Below, in pieces: positions 26,083 to 37,470 of a stretch of 37,500 nt of DNA. Within the stretch, counting starts at the first letter, position 1, and the number at the start of each line of letters is the position of its first letter. The position numbers and the translations under genes were made by a program. This DNA comes from Neocallimastix lanati (nom. inval.) (taxonomy: Eukaryota; Neocallimastigomycota; Neocallimastigomycetes; Neocallimastigales; Neocallimastigaceae): assembly GCA_016946835.1 (NCBI GenBank), contig JACVTC010000143.1:112501-150000 (forward strand), given 5' to 3'. The notes under the pieces are model-generated. The model was not told the DNA's origin. It saw only the letters and a list, made by a program, of their open reading frames with translations, and made no database searches.

Positions 26083-27977
26083 TAAAATTTTCAGTATTTA
26101 ATAATTAAAAAAAGATAGATTAAACTATTTTAATTTAAACAAATAATTAATTAATTAATTAATTAATAAAAATAAATTATAAAAAAAAAATAAAAATAAA
26201 ATGTGTATAAATATTGTATTATAAAATAAATTATAATAAATTAACTCTAGATTATTAAAGAATAAATTAATATTGACCATTGATAAAAAAAAATATATTT
26301 TAAATAATGACTTTGACATTTTATAATAAAAAAAAAAGATATATTTTAAATATGACTTTGACACTTTTTTAATATTAATAATAAAACTATTATCTTCATT
26401 TCTATTTTTATTATTTAATGATTTACAATTTATTATTAGATTATTATTATTATATATATATAAAAGAATAAAAAAAAAATAAAGCAATAAAGCATAAACA
26501 TCATTTAATAATTGAAAAATTATAAAGAGGAATTAAACATCATTTGGTAACTTGAATATTATTATTTTAAATAATCCAATTATTAATAGCTCATAAATTC
26601 TCTCCTCATGAAATTAAATAAATAAATTAAAAAACCAAACGATAAAAAAAAACGATTAAAAAAAAAATATTAATATATCAATAATTTATTAAATAATATA
26701 AAAAAACGAAAAGATAAAAAGATAGCAAAATAAATTTCTTTATTTAATTAATGATATTTTTTTTTTCTTTTTTTTTTCTTTTTAATTCTTCATTTTTATG
26801 TCTTGAACGTTTTAATTTATCAATTATTAATATTTAAAGATTTTCAATTAAATTAATAAGCATACAATCATTATCACTGTCATTATCATGATTAATAATT
26901 AGACCATTTCAAAATTTTAAAATCTTGCTATAAATTAAATCTTGACTTGTTTTATTTGTTTTTATTTTTTATTTTTTTTTTTTTATTATTTTTATTTTTT
27001 TCATTATTGGTTTAATGTTTTAATTATTTTCTTGTTTTTTTTTTCTTTCTTTATATTTATTATAATTAATCTAAATTAATAATAACAAATTAAAAAATTA
27101 AAAAATTAAAAAATTTATTATGTTTTAATAAAAGATTTAATTAAATAATAATAATAATAATAATTAATAAATATTAAAATAATAAAATAAAGTAAAATGA
27201 ATATAATAAAAATGAAATATAAAAATTAAAAAATAAAACAAACCGCATGATATGAATTTTTAAAGAATAAAAGATGTATTAAAGATTATAAATAATAATA
27301 ATAATAATAATGATAATAATAATAATTAATTTACAATGAAAGGATATATTATCATATTAAATAGAGTCAAATAAAATAATAAAATAAAAATAAAAATAAA
27401 ATATTAAATATATAGTATATATGAATAAATGCATGTTTGTGAACTCTTTTAAAATATATGTATAGATAAAGATAAATATAAAAATATTAAAATATATAAA
27501 AAACTATTATTAATTAAATAATATAAAAATAAAATTTGATTTATATAAAACAAATAATAATAATAATTTAAGGTATTATAAAAATTGAAAATCATTAAAA
27601 ATGTTTTTTTTTTTTTTTTACCAATGGTTATATATTCATCAATTAATTAATTAATCCAATAGATAAACCAAATAAATGAATAAATGAATAAATAAATACG
27701 CAAATAATTATATAAAAAGTTAAATGAATAAACGGATTAATAAATGAATAAATAGTTAATGATTAGGTTTTATTTAAAATTATAACATAAAAATGAAAAT
27801 AATTAATAAAAAGTAATCATTATTTTTAATTATCATTATCATAAATATGCTTTTTTTTTTTTTTTTTTTTTTTTTTATTTTAAGCAATATTTATAAAATT
27901 ACATTTTAATATAATAATAATATCTAAACTAGAGAAGAACTAATAATAAATAATAATTTATAATAATTATAATAATT

Positions 27978-28078
<101 letters not shown>

Positions 28079-28434
28079 TTATATTAGTTTAATAAATGAA
28101 ATAGTAGAATTCATTTAATAATGCTTTTTTTTTGAATTGATATTGATTTTATAATTTTTAATTTAACAATTATCATACAAACAATGATAATAAAATCAAA
28201 AGTTAATTAAAGTTTTAATAAATTTTAATTAATTAATAAGAACAAATATTAAAAAAAAAAAAAAAACTTTGGTAAATTCAACCAAGAAAAAACGGCAAAA
28301 TATTCATATCTCATCCTATTTAATCCTATTTAATCCTATTTATATTTAATAAACTTTTAAACAATAAATCTACAGTTGACTCTTTTATTAAAAGCCTTCA
28401 ATAAGTAAATAAAACAAAAAAAAATTAAATAATT

Positions 28435-28930
28435 GAATAATAAATAATTAATACTAAATATTAAATAGTAAATAAAAAATAAATAATAAAAAATAAATAA
28501 TAAATAATAAATAATAAATAATAAATAATAAATAATAAATAATAAATAATAAATAATAAATAATAAATAATAAATAATAAATAATAAATAATAATAAATA
28601 ATAAATAATAAAAAAGAGTATTTATTAATAAATAATAAATAATAAAAAAAGTATTTATTAATAAATAATAAATAATAAATAATAAATAATAAATAATTAA
28701 ATAAATAAATATATAATAAATAAATAATAAATAATAAAAAATAAATAATAAATAATAAATAATAAATAATAAATAATAAATAATAAATAATAAATAATAA
28801 ATAATAAATAATAAATAATAAATAATAAAAAGAGTATTTATTAATAATTATAAATAATAAATAATAAATAATTGAATAATAAATAATTGAATAATAAATA
28901 ATAATGAATAATTAATAATTTATTAATATT
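28435..28930. repeat. (AAATAAT)n heptanucleotide array with palindromic inserts
   Basis: About 500 bases of AAATAAT units. AGTATTTATTAATAAATAAT is inserted near 28618, 28650 and 28834, two of the three preceded by AAAAAG; the core TATTTATTAATAAATA is a perfect palindrome (the 28834 copy is partial). The same compound unit recurs at 32.6 kb. Confidence 0.92.
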
Positions 28931-30405
28931 TAATAAAAATTAAATTATGTTTAAAAAAAATTAATTTTTTTTTAGTTAAAATTATATTAAATAAACTTTA
29001 TTTATTAATCTATTTCAACTTTTAAATTTTCTAAATTTTTATAGTTAGAGAAAAGTACATAAGCCATGAATTGGCTACTAAAAACTTTAAAAAGTTAATC
29101 AATATTCTTTTCAAATAAAAAAAAAAAAAATAAAAGCATAAAAGTTAATTTTCTTTTTTCTTTATATCTTATAAGTTAATTCTTATTATTATTTTAGTTG
29201 CTGTTTCACAATAGTTAATTTAGCATCATCAATCATCATCATCCATATCAAGAATTTATCATAATAGTTAAAATAATAACATTTCATTAATTTATTTATT
29301 TATTATTTATTTATTTATTTATATTTTTTGTAAATTATTTGTTAATTCTAATTAATGCCTAGTTATTTATTTAAATTCTTATTATTCATTGAATTTTTCT
29401 TTTTTTTTATAATACAAAAAGTTAAACAAAAAAAAACAAAAAGACAAAAAGACAAATAATAACAAAATAAAATAAAAAAACTGAAATAAAATTATATATT
29501 AATTATATAAAAATGATTATCAATTATTTATTTAATATTTAATTATTTATTTATTATTCAATTATTTATTTATTATTTATTATTTATTTATTATTTAATT
29601 ATTTATTTATTATTTAATTATTTATTTATTATTTATTTATTTATTTATTATTCAATTATTTATTATTTATTAATATTAAGAAACAAAAAAAATTTTTCTT
29701 TTATAAAAAAGTATTCATTATGAATATTCTAATTAATTTCTATGACTTTATCTTCTTTAGTATTATTAAATTTTATTTATTTATTTATTTATTTCTTTTT
29801 TATCTTTTTTTTTTTTTTTTATCTACTTTAAAATTTAATTACAAAAAAATTTTTTTTTTTTCTTTTTTCTTTTTTTTTTTCTTTTTTCTTTTTTCTTTTT
29901 TTTTCTTTTTTTTTTAAATTAATTAATTTATTAAAATAAAGAAAATAACCAAAACAGTACATATTAAAATTATTTTATTTAATTTTATTGTATGACTACT
30001 CTTGAGATAGAAAGTTTAATTTTTATTTTATTTTATTTTATTTTATTTTTTTTGTACTTATGTTCTATCTATATTCAATTTATTTTGAATAATTTAAATA
30101 TAAATAATTATATAAATAATATATATTAATTATATATAAATTTCATCTCTAGATTATAAAGATTGTATAAATTATAATAAATTACAATAAATTTTATTTA
30201 ATCTGTTCCTATAATTTATATTAAAATTTTTTTTAAAAAAATATGAGCAACCTTATTAATTAATATATTGTGTAACATTATTTAACTTTAAACATTAATA
30301 TAATAAATTCTTGTGTAACCAATTCTAGTATTGACAATCATCAATAGAAGAAATAAATCAAAAATTGAACAAAATAAGAAAAAACAGTGAATTAAATTTG
30401 TTTTC

Positions 30406-30438
30406 TATAGATTAAATATGAGATATATTTAATCTATA
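30406..30438. other. 14-bp perfect hairpin
   Basis: TATAGATTAAATAT (30406-30419), loop GAGAT, then the exact complement (30425-30438). Confidence 0.75.
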
Positions 30439-30764
30439 ATGATAAATATTAACCTTGGTATTTATTTATTTATTATATATTTATTTATTCATATATATTT
30501 ATTCATATATTACTTATTTTATTTATTTATTTATTATATATTTATTTATTCATTTATTTAAAGAAAAAAGTTTTATTTAAAACCAATAAAATTTAAATAA
30601 AATTGATATAAAAATATAAAATTTAATAATAAAATGTTTATAAAGTTTAAAAATGTTTCATTAGTAATATCAATATTTTAATAATAATAATTTTGATGAT
30701 AAATTATCAATTCATTATAAAAATCAATATATCAAATGAAATAAAAATTCTAATGTAAAATATA

Positions 30765-30957
30765 TTTATTTTATATTTATTTAATATTTAATATTTATTT
30801 TATATTTATTTAATATTTTATATTTATTTAATATTTTATATTTATTTAATATTTTATATTTATTTAATATTTATTTAATCTTTTATATTTATTTAATATT
30901 TTATATTTATTTAATATTTAATATTTATTTTATATTTATTTATTTTATATTTATTAG
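30765..30957. repeat. 18-bp minisatellite
   Basis: Around ten near-copies of TATTTATTTAATATTTTA. Confidence 0.85.
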
Positions 30958-31137
30958 CATTTTTTTTTATGTTTCATTTTAAGTTTAATTCAATATATTA
31001 TAATAGATTTTTTTTTTTTTTGTTTATTTTAAAATTTTTAACTTTAAAAATTAATAAAAAAATTTAAAATTATACCAGATGTTAATTGTGATCTGGTAAA
31101 AAATTTTATTTAATAGTAAATAAGTTGGATAATGGTA

Positions 31138-31306
31138 TGCGATATGTAATGGATGGTATGAAATGGAATGAAATGAAATAATATGAAATGATATGAAATG
31201 ATATGAATATGAAATGAATTGATATGAATATGAAATGAAATGGTTTGAAATAATATGAAATGATATGAATATGAAATGAATTGATATGAATATGAAATGA
31301 AATGAA
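31138..31306. repeat. GAAATGATAT minisatellite with ~65-bp higher-order duplication
   Basis: Short units of ATGAAATG, ATATGAAATG and ATATGAAT. The longer block GAAATGATATGAATATGAAA followed by TGAATTGATATGAATATGAA occurs twice, near 31193 and 31258. On the minus strand it gives a repetitive Ser-Phe-His-Ile reading, which is not a gene. It is purine-rich on the plus strand. Confidence 0.88.
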
Positions 31307-32235
31307 AGCTTCAACCTTCCTCAACTTGTTTCAATCTTCATTTTATTACCAAAACAGAAAATTATAATTCAAATATTAATTAAGTCAATTGTAATATATA
31401 TAAATTATTGATTTTAATATATTCATTTCATATTAAAATATATTTTAATATATAATATAATATAAATTATTATATTATATATTAAATACATTATACATAT
31501 TAAATGACCATTAATAAATAATATATTAAATATATTATTAAATTATATACTTTAATATATTTGAATATATTAATAATATATAATCATTTTAATTTTTTTT
31601 TGAAATGAATAAATTAAATAAATAAAAAAAAAAAAAAGTAAAATATAAAAAATGAAATTAAAGAGCTGAAGTGGGGACTCTGAATGAAAGAGAGGAGCTT
31701 AACAAAAAAAAAAAATAAATAAATAAATATATATATATATATATGATTAATTAATTAATTAATCATTATATAATTAAATGTATTAAATAAATATTTTATA
31801 TTTTATACTGAAATAATTATTCGTTATTTTATATTTGTTGTTATTTGAAATATCAAAGTTAGTATAAAATGAAAGAATGAAGTATCTTATTTCATTTATT
31901 TTTTATTATTAATTAGAATCATTTGTTGTAGAATATTTACATTATTAAATAAATAATCAACTATATATATATATTTATATGAAGAAAAAAAAGTTGTAAT
32001 ATAATTCTTTCTACATGCTCCACTCTAACATAAATTATTATAGAGTTGAATAAATTTATTCTTTATTACTTTTTTATTACTATTTATTCAATTATTAATT
32101 AAACAATTAACTTTATTTAATCTACTATTTAATCTTTTTAGTAATTGTTAATTTTTTTTATTAAAAAAATACTTAAATACTTTATTATTTGTTCAGATAG
32201 AAAACAACATTAAATAATAAATAATTGAATTTTTT
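31307..32235. other. A/T spacer
   Basis: TA-rich sequence with a small less-AT patch (31660-31702, AGAGCTGAAGTGGGGACTCT). Nothing recognisable as a gene. Confidence 0.65.
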
Positions 32236-32243
32236 TTTTTATT

Positions 32244-32412
32244 TCCAGTGTGTACCGCCCTATGCCCCTCTCAAGACATGGGAATATTAAGGTAGTCACA
32301 ACACTTTGTGGATATAGTCCCTACTGGACAGACAGCCTTACTGTTTAATCAGCATTAACGCTCTAACCATATATATTATTGTTGAGATTTTCTAGTACGA
32401 TTTTTCTCGGAA
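32244..32412. other. Unexplained island of balanced composition, possible RNA gene or repeat fragment
   Basis: A block of about 165 bases of near-even composition between poly-T and the AAATAAT array. It runs from CCAGTGTGTACCGCCCTATG through GGAATATTAAGGTAGTCACA and GATATAGTCCCTACTGGAC to GCATTAACGCTCTAACCA. No plus frame is open throughout. The minus strand holds GGTTAGAGCG, like a tRNA D-arm/A-box, followed by TTAAT-GCTG-ATTAA and GTCC-AGTAG-GGAC stems. It is not a complete tRNA: no T-arm GTTCRA and no acceptor stem were found. It could be a SINE, a diverged ncRNA or a transposon scrap. Confidence 0.5.
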
Positions 32413-32413
32413 T

Positions 32414-32905
32414 GCTTTATAAATAATAAATAATAAATAATAAATAATAAATAAATAATAAATAATAAATAATAAATAAATAAATAATAAATAATAAATA
32501 ATTAAATAATAAATAATTGAATAATAAATAATAAATAATAAATAATAAATAATAAATAATAAATAATAAATAATAAATAATAAATAATAAATAATAAATA
32601 ATTAAAAAATAAATAATAAACAATAAAAAGAGTATTTATTAATAAATAATAAAAAGAGTATTTATTAATAAATAATAAATAATAAATAATAAAAAGAGTA
32701 TTTATTAATAAATAATAAATAATAAATAATAAATAATAAATAATAAATAATAAATAATAAATAATAAAAAGAGTATTTATTAATAAATAATAAATAATAA
32801 ATAATAAATAATAAATAATAAATAATAAATATTAAATATTAAATAATAAATAACTGAATAATAAATAATAGATAATAAATAATTAAATAATAAATAATAA
32901 ATAAT
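32414..32905. repeat. (AAATAAT)n heptanucleotide array with palindromic inserts, second locus
   Basis: The same seven-base unit as at 28.4 kb, with the AAAAAGAGTATTTATTAATA insert at about 32624, 32650, 32690 and 32765. Confidence 0.92.
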
Positions 32906-34352
32906 ATTATTAAATATTTAGCTGAAAGAGAAGTAAATATCAATTTTCAAAGAAACTTAAAGAGTATTACCCCTTTTCTCTATGCTTGTAGTGATAATAA
33001 TCTAGTGATCAGTTTAAAAAAGGGAGTAAATAAAATAAATATGGTTATATTCACTAAGTATTAAATATTATTTATTTAATTTAATTATATAATTATGTTA
33101 ATTATTCATTATTTATTATTTATTTATATTATAATTCTATGTTCTTTATATATTTTATATTCTTTATACATTTTATATATTCTATATATTCTATATATTC
33201 TATAGTATTTGTAGAATATTATACATGATGATTTATCATAACTTTGAATAATCACAAATTTGAATGAATAAAAAAAAAAAAAAAGGAAAATTATGTATAA
33301 TATATTAGTTTATACTCTAAGTATATTTATATATAATATTACAAATATATTTGCTCTATTAATAATATGGAATATTTTGTTTTAATAATAAATAAAGTTA
33401 TTATGTCTATTTTATATTATTTTTGTATAGATATATTGTAATATATTGTTTATCTATTGAAATTTGTTTTAAAATGAAAAAAAAATTATTTTAATTAAAT
33501 TTAATTAACAAATCTTTTATATATAATTATATATTATAATATATGTTAAAATAATATATAGTAAAATTTAAGTATAAAAAGAAAAATAAGTACTTTTTTT
33601 TTTTTTTTTGTAAGAATAAAAATAATATAAATAATTATATAATAAAAATTAAAAAATTTAAGCTAAAAAAAAATAAAATAAAAAAAAAAGAATTATAATA
33701 ATTATTAATTAAATTTTGATATTAATTATTATAAAATATAATAACTATAATATTATTTTAAATAAATAAAAGAAAAGTATTATTTAAATAATTAAAAATA
33801 TATATATATATATATAAATATCATTTTTTTAAAGGAAAATAATAATATAAAACACTTTTTTTTTTTGGAAATTGTATATATAATTTGTTTTATAAGTTTT
33901 CGTTATTTGATATTATATATATATATATTTTTAAGAAACGAATGCTATCGTAATCAATTTTTAATACTTTTAAACTTGTATATTATAAATTTAATAATAT
34001 AGTTATTATTTTTGACAAACTAAATTAAAAATAAATAAAAAAAATTAAACAAATACTAATAATTAATTAAACAAAAAAAAAAAATAATTATAATAATAAA
34101 TAATTAATAATAATATTAAAAATAATAAATCAAAAATAAGAAATACTAATAATAAAATAATAAAAATAAAAATAATAACAAAAAGAATAAAAAGAATTTA
34201 AAATAATAATATAATTATATAAATAATATTAAAATAATAATAAATATAATAAAATAAAATCATAGACAAAACAAAACAAAACAAAAAATAATAATATAAA
34301 TATAATAAAAAAAAGTATATAAAGAAAAAGTAAAAGATTATATATATATAAA
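32906..34352. other. A/T spacer and upstream region of the membrane-protein gene
   Basis: This includes a less-AT patch at 32920-33035, where TTACCCCTTTT faces AAAAAAGGGAGTAAA across about 50 bases (weak stem). Featureless A/T follows. GTATATAAAG at 34315-34324 is a plausible TATA-like element 29 bases before the ATG at 34353. Confidence 0.6.
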
Positions 34353-35378
34353 ATGAGTTTAAATAATTCTGCAAATAAAGTGAATAATACAACTACAGTA
34401 GCATCTGTAGCATCAGTAGTTGCAACAACAACTACAACAATACTTTCAAGTATAACTTCTACAGTTGAACCTACAATAAGTGCAACTCAAAATGCTGTTT
34501 CTCCAACTCCAGCAAAAGTTGATGCTGTCCCACAAAAGAAAAGTAATATTTTTCCTATTGTATGTGTTGTTTGTGGTTTATGTTTTGTAGCAGCTGTATT
34601 TTTCTATATATATGCTACTAGAAATAAAAACAATGAAGCAGATGATTCTAGAATAATGAAAAAATCAGCAAATCATTCAGTAAATCATAGTAGTGGTGGC
34701 GTCAGTGTCAATAGTGGAAGACTAGATATTCGTGTGGATAAACAATATAGTAAAGGTTCAGGATATAATAATTCTATTGATAATTTAGGTTTCTCATATT
34801 CCGAAGATCATTCTATGAATAATATTCAATCTCCATATTCTGATGGTAATACTCTTGTTAATTCCGGCATTATAGATCATAATGGCAGTCCAAAATCAAA
34901 GAAAAGTCAAGTTTATTATCCAAATCCATTATTTGAGCATAGTAGACCTGTAAATCGTACTCCAACGGTTATTCGTGCCAATGAAAGAGATATTACTGAT
35001 GAAGATGTAAATCTTAATATTTTAACTCAGGAAGAAATTCAACTATTAAAAATGAAACAAAGAAATAATAGAAATAATGTAAATATGAATGAACGAATGT
35101 ATAATAGGAATGGAAATGGAAAGACTCAAGTCGTTAATTCAGGTATTAATGATATTTCACCAAATGTGAATGTAGCTCCATTTAATTATATGAGTTCAAC
35201 TACAGTAAATCCAAATGAACTATTTAGAAGAGAATCTGAAGAATCCTCTCATTATAGTGATCCTTTAATTCAAAATTTAGGTCCAAATATTAAAGTAGAA
35301 ACTAAAAAGGTTGAATATATTCAACAAGAACAAGAAGATCCAATTAATAAATTAAGAATTAAAAGAATGAATAGATGA
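34353..35378 (+). CDS. Single-pass membrane protein with Ser/Thr-rich N-terminus, unknown function
   Basis: One intronless frame of 341 codons from ATG to TGA, with codon use like the other genes here and plenty of non-AT codons, unlike the spurious frames around it. Residues 1-60 are Ser/Thr/Ala/Val-rich with no charge clusters. QKKSN then precedes one strong hydrophobic segment at about 66-88 (IFPIVCVVCGLCFVAAVFFY), followed by ATRNK. There is no separate cleavable signal peptide. The basic flank after the segment predicts a short, possibly O-glycosylated outside part and a long (about 250-residue) Asn/Ser-rich inside tail. The tail contains NERDITDEDVNLNILTQEEI and PNELFRRESEESSHYSDPLI and ends in a basic RIKRMNR. 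I recognise no family. It may be a dictyostelid-specific surface or endomembrane protein. The gene call is firm; the role is unknown. Confidence 0.85.
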   Translation: MSLNNSANKVNNTTTVASVASVVATTTTTILSSITSTVEPTISATQNAVSPTPAKVDAVPQKKSNIFPIVCVVCGLCFVAAVFFYIYATRNKNNEADDSRIMKKSANHSVNHSSGGVSVNSGRLDIRVDKQYSKGSGYNNSIDNLGFSYSEDHSMNNIQSPYSDGNTLVNSGIIDHNGSPKSKKSQVYYPNPLFEHSRPVNRTPTVIRANERDITDEDVNLNILTQEEIQLLKMKQRNNRNNVNMNERMYNRNGNGKTQVVNSGINDISPNVNVAPFNYMSSTTVNPNELFRRESEESSHYSDPLIQNLGPNIKVETKKVEYIQQEQEDPINKLRIKRMNR

Positions 35379-36387
35379 ATTTAATTCATTATTTATTTAT
35401 TTTTTTTTTAATTTTTAAAAATATTAAAAATCTTTTTAATATATATAGTCAATACCAATAAGTAAGTTTTTTTTTTTTTTTATATTTTAATATATTTCTT
35501 ATATATATATTAAAATTGGAAATATATAACAATATAAAAAATAAAAAATAAAAATATTAATAATAATAATAAAAAAAAAAAAAAAAAAAAAAAAAGAAAA
35601 AGAAAAGTAATTTTAAAGATTTTTACTTTTTCTTTTTATGTTATCAAACAATTAAAGGATAACATTTTATCATTTTTTGTATATTTACAAAAATAAAATC
35701 AAATAAGCAAAATAATTAAAAAAAAAAAAAAAAAAAATTTACAACAATCAATTATTTTAAATTTTTTATAAAATCAAAAATTATTTATAAAAAAAAAAAT
35801 TAGTTTATATATATATAAATTAAAAGTTAATTTAAAGTTAATTATAATTAATGGATATTATTTAATTAATTAGACATGTCAAATTCTTTTTTGTTATTAA
35901 AAATATAAAAAAAAAAAAAAAAAAAAATTGAAAGTAATCATAACTTTAGGTTAAAATATAATATAGAAAACTCATAAAATAATTATAGAGAGTAACAATT
36001 TAAAAAAAGTTATCATTTATTTATTAAAAAAAAAAAAAAAAAAATTTTTTTTTTATTATTTAAAAAGATAAGAAAAGTAAGAGAAAAAAAAAAAAAAAGA
36101 AAAGCATTTCTTTATTTTTCTAATTCTTTATCCTATCTTTTTTTTTTTTTTTTTTATAAAAAAAAAAATATAAAAAATAATAATAATAAAAAAAAGAATT
36201 AATATTAATATTACAATAAAGATAAAGAAAGATAAAAATCGAAGTAAAATAAACAAATAAAAAACAAACAAACAAACAAAAAAAAAAAAAAAAAAAAAGT
36301 TTATCATAAATAAATATAGATTATTAGTAATGATAAATTTTTAGAAATAAATAATTAATATAAAAAATAAAAAAAGAAAGAAACCTT

Positions 36388-36419
<32 letters not shown>

Positions 36420-36532
36420 GGTTTAATAATAAAATAAAATAATAATAATAAAAAAAAAAAGTAAGAATAAGAATAAAAATTAAAAAGTATTATCTAATTT
36501 TGGGTGTAAAGTGTTGAAGAACATAGTAAATG

Positions 36533-36563
<31 letters not shown>

Positions 36564-36706
36564 GTTTTTCAATTTTTATTTATTTTTATTTAGAGAGAGG
36601 TACCATTAAATATATATATATATTTTTAAATTCATGTATTCTATTCTAACCTCTATCTAATATCTATATATTTTTTAATTTTTCTTTGAACTTTAAATTT
36701 TATTCT

Positions 36707-36735
<29 letters not shown>
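35379..36735. other. Homopolymer-rich spacer
   Basis: The 3' flank of the membrane-protein gene followed by at least ten A or T runs of 15-34 bases, with no frame or RNA signature. A weak 12-bp stem, AAAGATTTTTAC / TTCTTTTTATG-like, lies near 35617-35640. Confidence 0.7.
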
Positions 36736-36748
<13 letters not shown>

Positions 36749-36814
36749 ATTTGTGCAAATCTCTTCACTTTTCATTAAAGCATTATAAATGTTATGAAAT
36801 TTTTTTTTTTTTTT

Positions 36815-37470
36815 TGAAAATAAAAGGATACATTAAATGTAAAAATTGAAAAATTTCATCACTTTTTAAGGGACATTCGACTTTTGAACATTGGATTTTT
36901 AAATGCGATGCTCTTGCATCTTTTAGATGGAATTCTTTAAATTTCATCGATGATCTCTATGTTTTATTCCTTAGGAAGATTAGAGTGTTTAATCCTCTTT
37001 CTTCCTATGACTCTATTTCTAATTTTGAAGATTATATCAATCATTATATATACTTGTTCCTTCTTGGTGGGACTTTAGTTTTAAATGAGCTACATTTCGA
37101 TAGTGGGGAACAGAGACAATTAAATGAACTACTTTTCAAAGGTTCATCTGAGTCACCTGTTCCAAAAATTGTGGGCTTGGCGGAATTCTTAACAAGTGCA
37201 ATACCTATCATTAGTAGTTCGTTTGAGCTATTATTTGATAGGTATTGCAAAATACCAAACTTATCCAAGAGCGTCGACGTCGTACTGATAAGGCATAATG
37301 ATAATACAGGATCGTCATCTATTGCTACGAAGGATGAATCTCTCCCTAGTAGTTCAATAAATGATGAGTCCGGGGAGAGTTTAGTGGACACCACACTATC
37401 TATTTTAAAGTTGTTACTTCTAGGTTTTATTTCTTTTTTATTTGATAGGAAGGGAAAAATTCCCGCATAG
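36815..37470 (+). pseudogene. LINE ORF2 C-terminus and 3' end, copy 2 (5'-truncated)
   Basis: An open plus-strand reading (36850-37470, preceded by an in-frame TGA at 36847) gives GHSTFEHWIFKCDALASFRW. This is the H-x4-C half of the CCHC-type knuckle common at LINE ORF2 C-termini. NFIDDLYVLFLRKIRVFNPL and INHYIYLFLLGGTLV follow. Beyond about 37090 the frame stays open but no longer looks like ORF2, and it runs through the 3' segment shared with copy 1. The coding-like part absent from copy 1 shows the two copies have lost different pieces. The left boundary is set by T runs near 36720-36820. The right end is cut by the window. Confidence 0.75.
37197..37260. other. Inverted repeats within the LINE 3' region
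   Basis: TGCAATACCTATCA (37197-37210) is exactly complementary to 37236-37249. The right arm also forms GGTATT-GCAA-AATACC (37241-37256), so two alternative hairpins share one arm. Confidence 0.8.

Larger units (their letters stand above)
28931..31130. other. A/T spacer with ATTATTT and TATTTATTTAATATTTTA repeats
   Basis: Arrays at 29520-29660 (ATTATTT-like), 30450-30560 (TTTA) and 30765-30957 (an 18-base unit of TATTTATTTAATATTTTA type). Hairpins are at 30406-30438 and 31073-31098. A T/C-rich strand follows 29850. The Phe-rich frame at 29720-29917 is a homopolymer reading. No gene seen. Confidence 0.75.

Noticed and set aside
26155-26487. 110-codon minus-strand frame
   Set aside because: Only Ile, Asn, Phe, Tyr, Leu and Lys codons; matches A/T noise rather than the codon mix of real genes here.
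30335-30415. 26-codon reading QSSIEEINQKLNKIRKNSEL on the plus strand
   Set aside because: Coiled-coil-like but short and isolated, without splice partners.
32310-32322. GATATAGTCC, resembling a group I intron S element
   Set aside because: No pairing R element (GACTA) lies upstream in the required order, and no P/Q elements were found.
28435-32905. Regularly spaced repeats resembling a CRISPR array
   Set aside because: The units are simple AAATAAT microsatellite with no unique spacers, in a eukaryotic nuclear setting.
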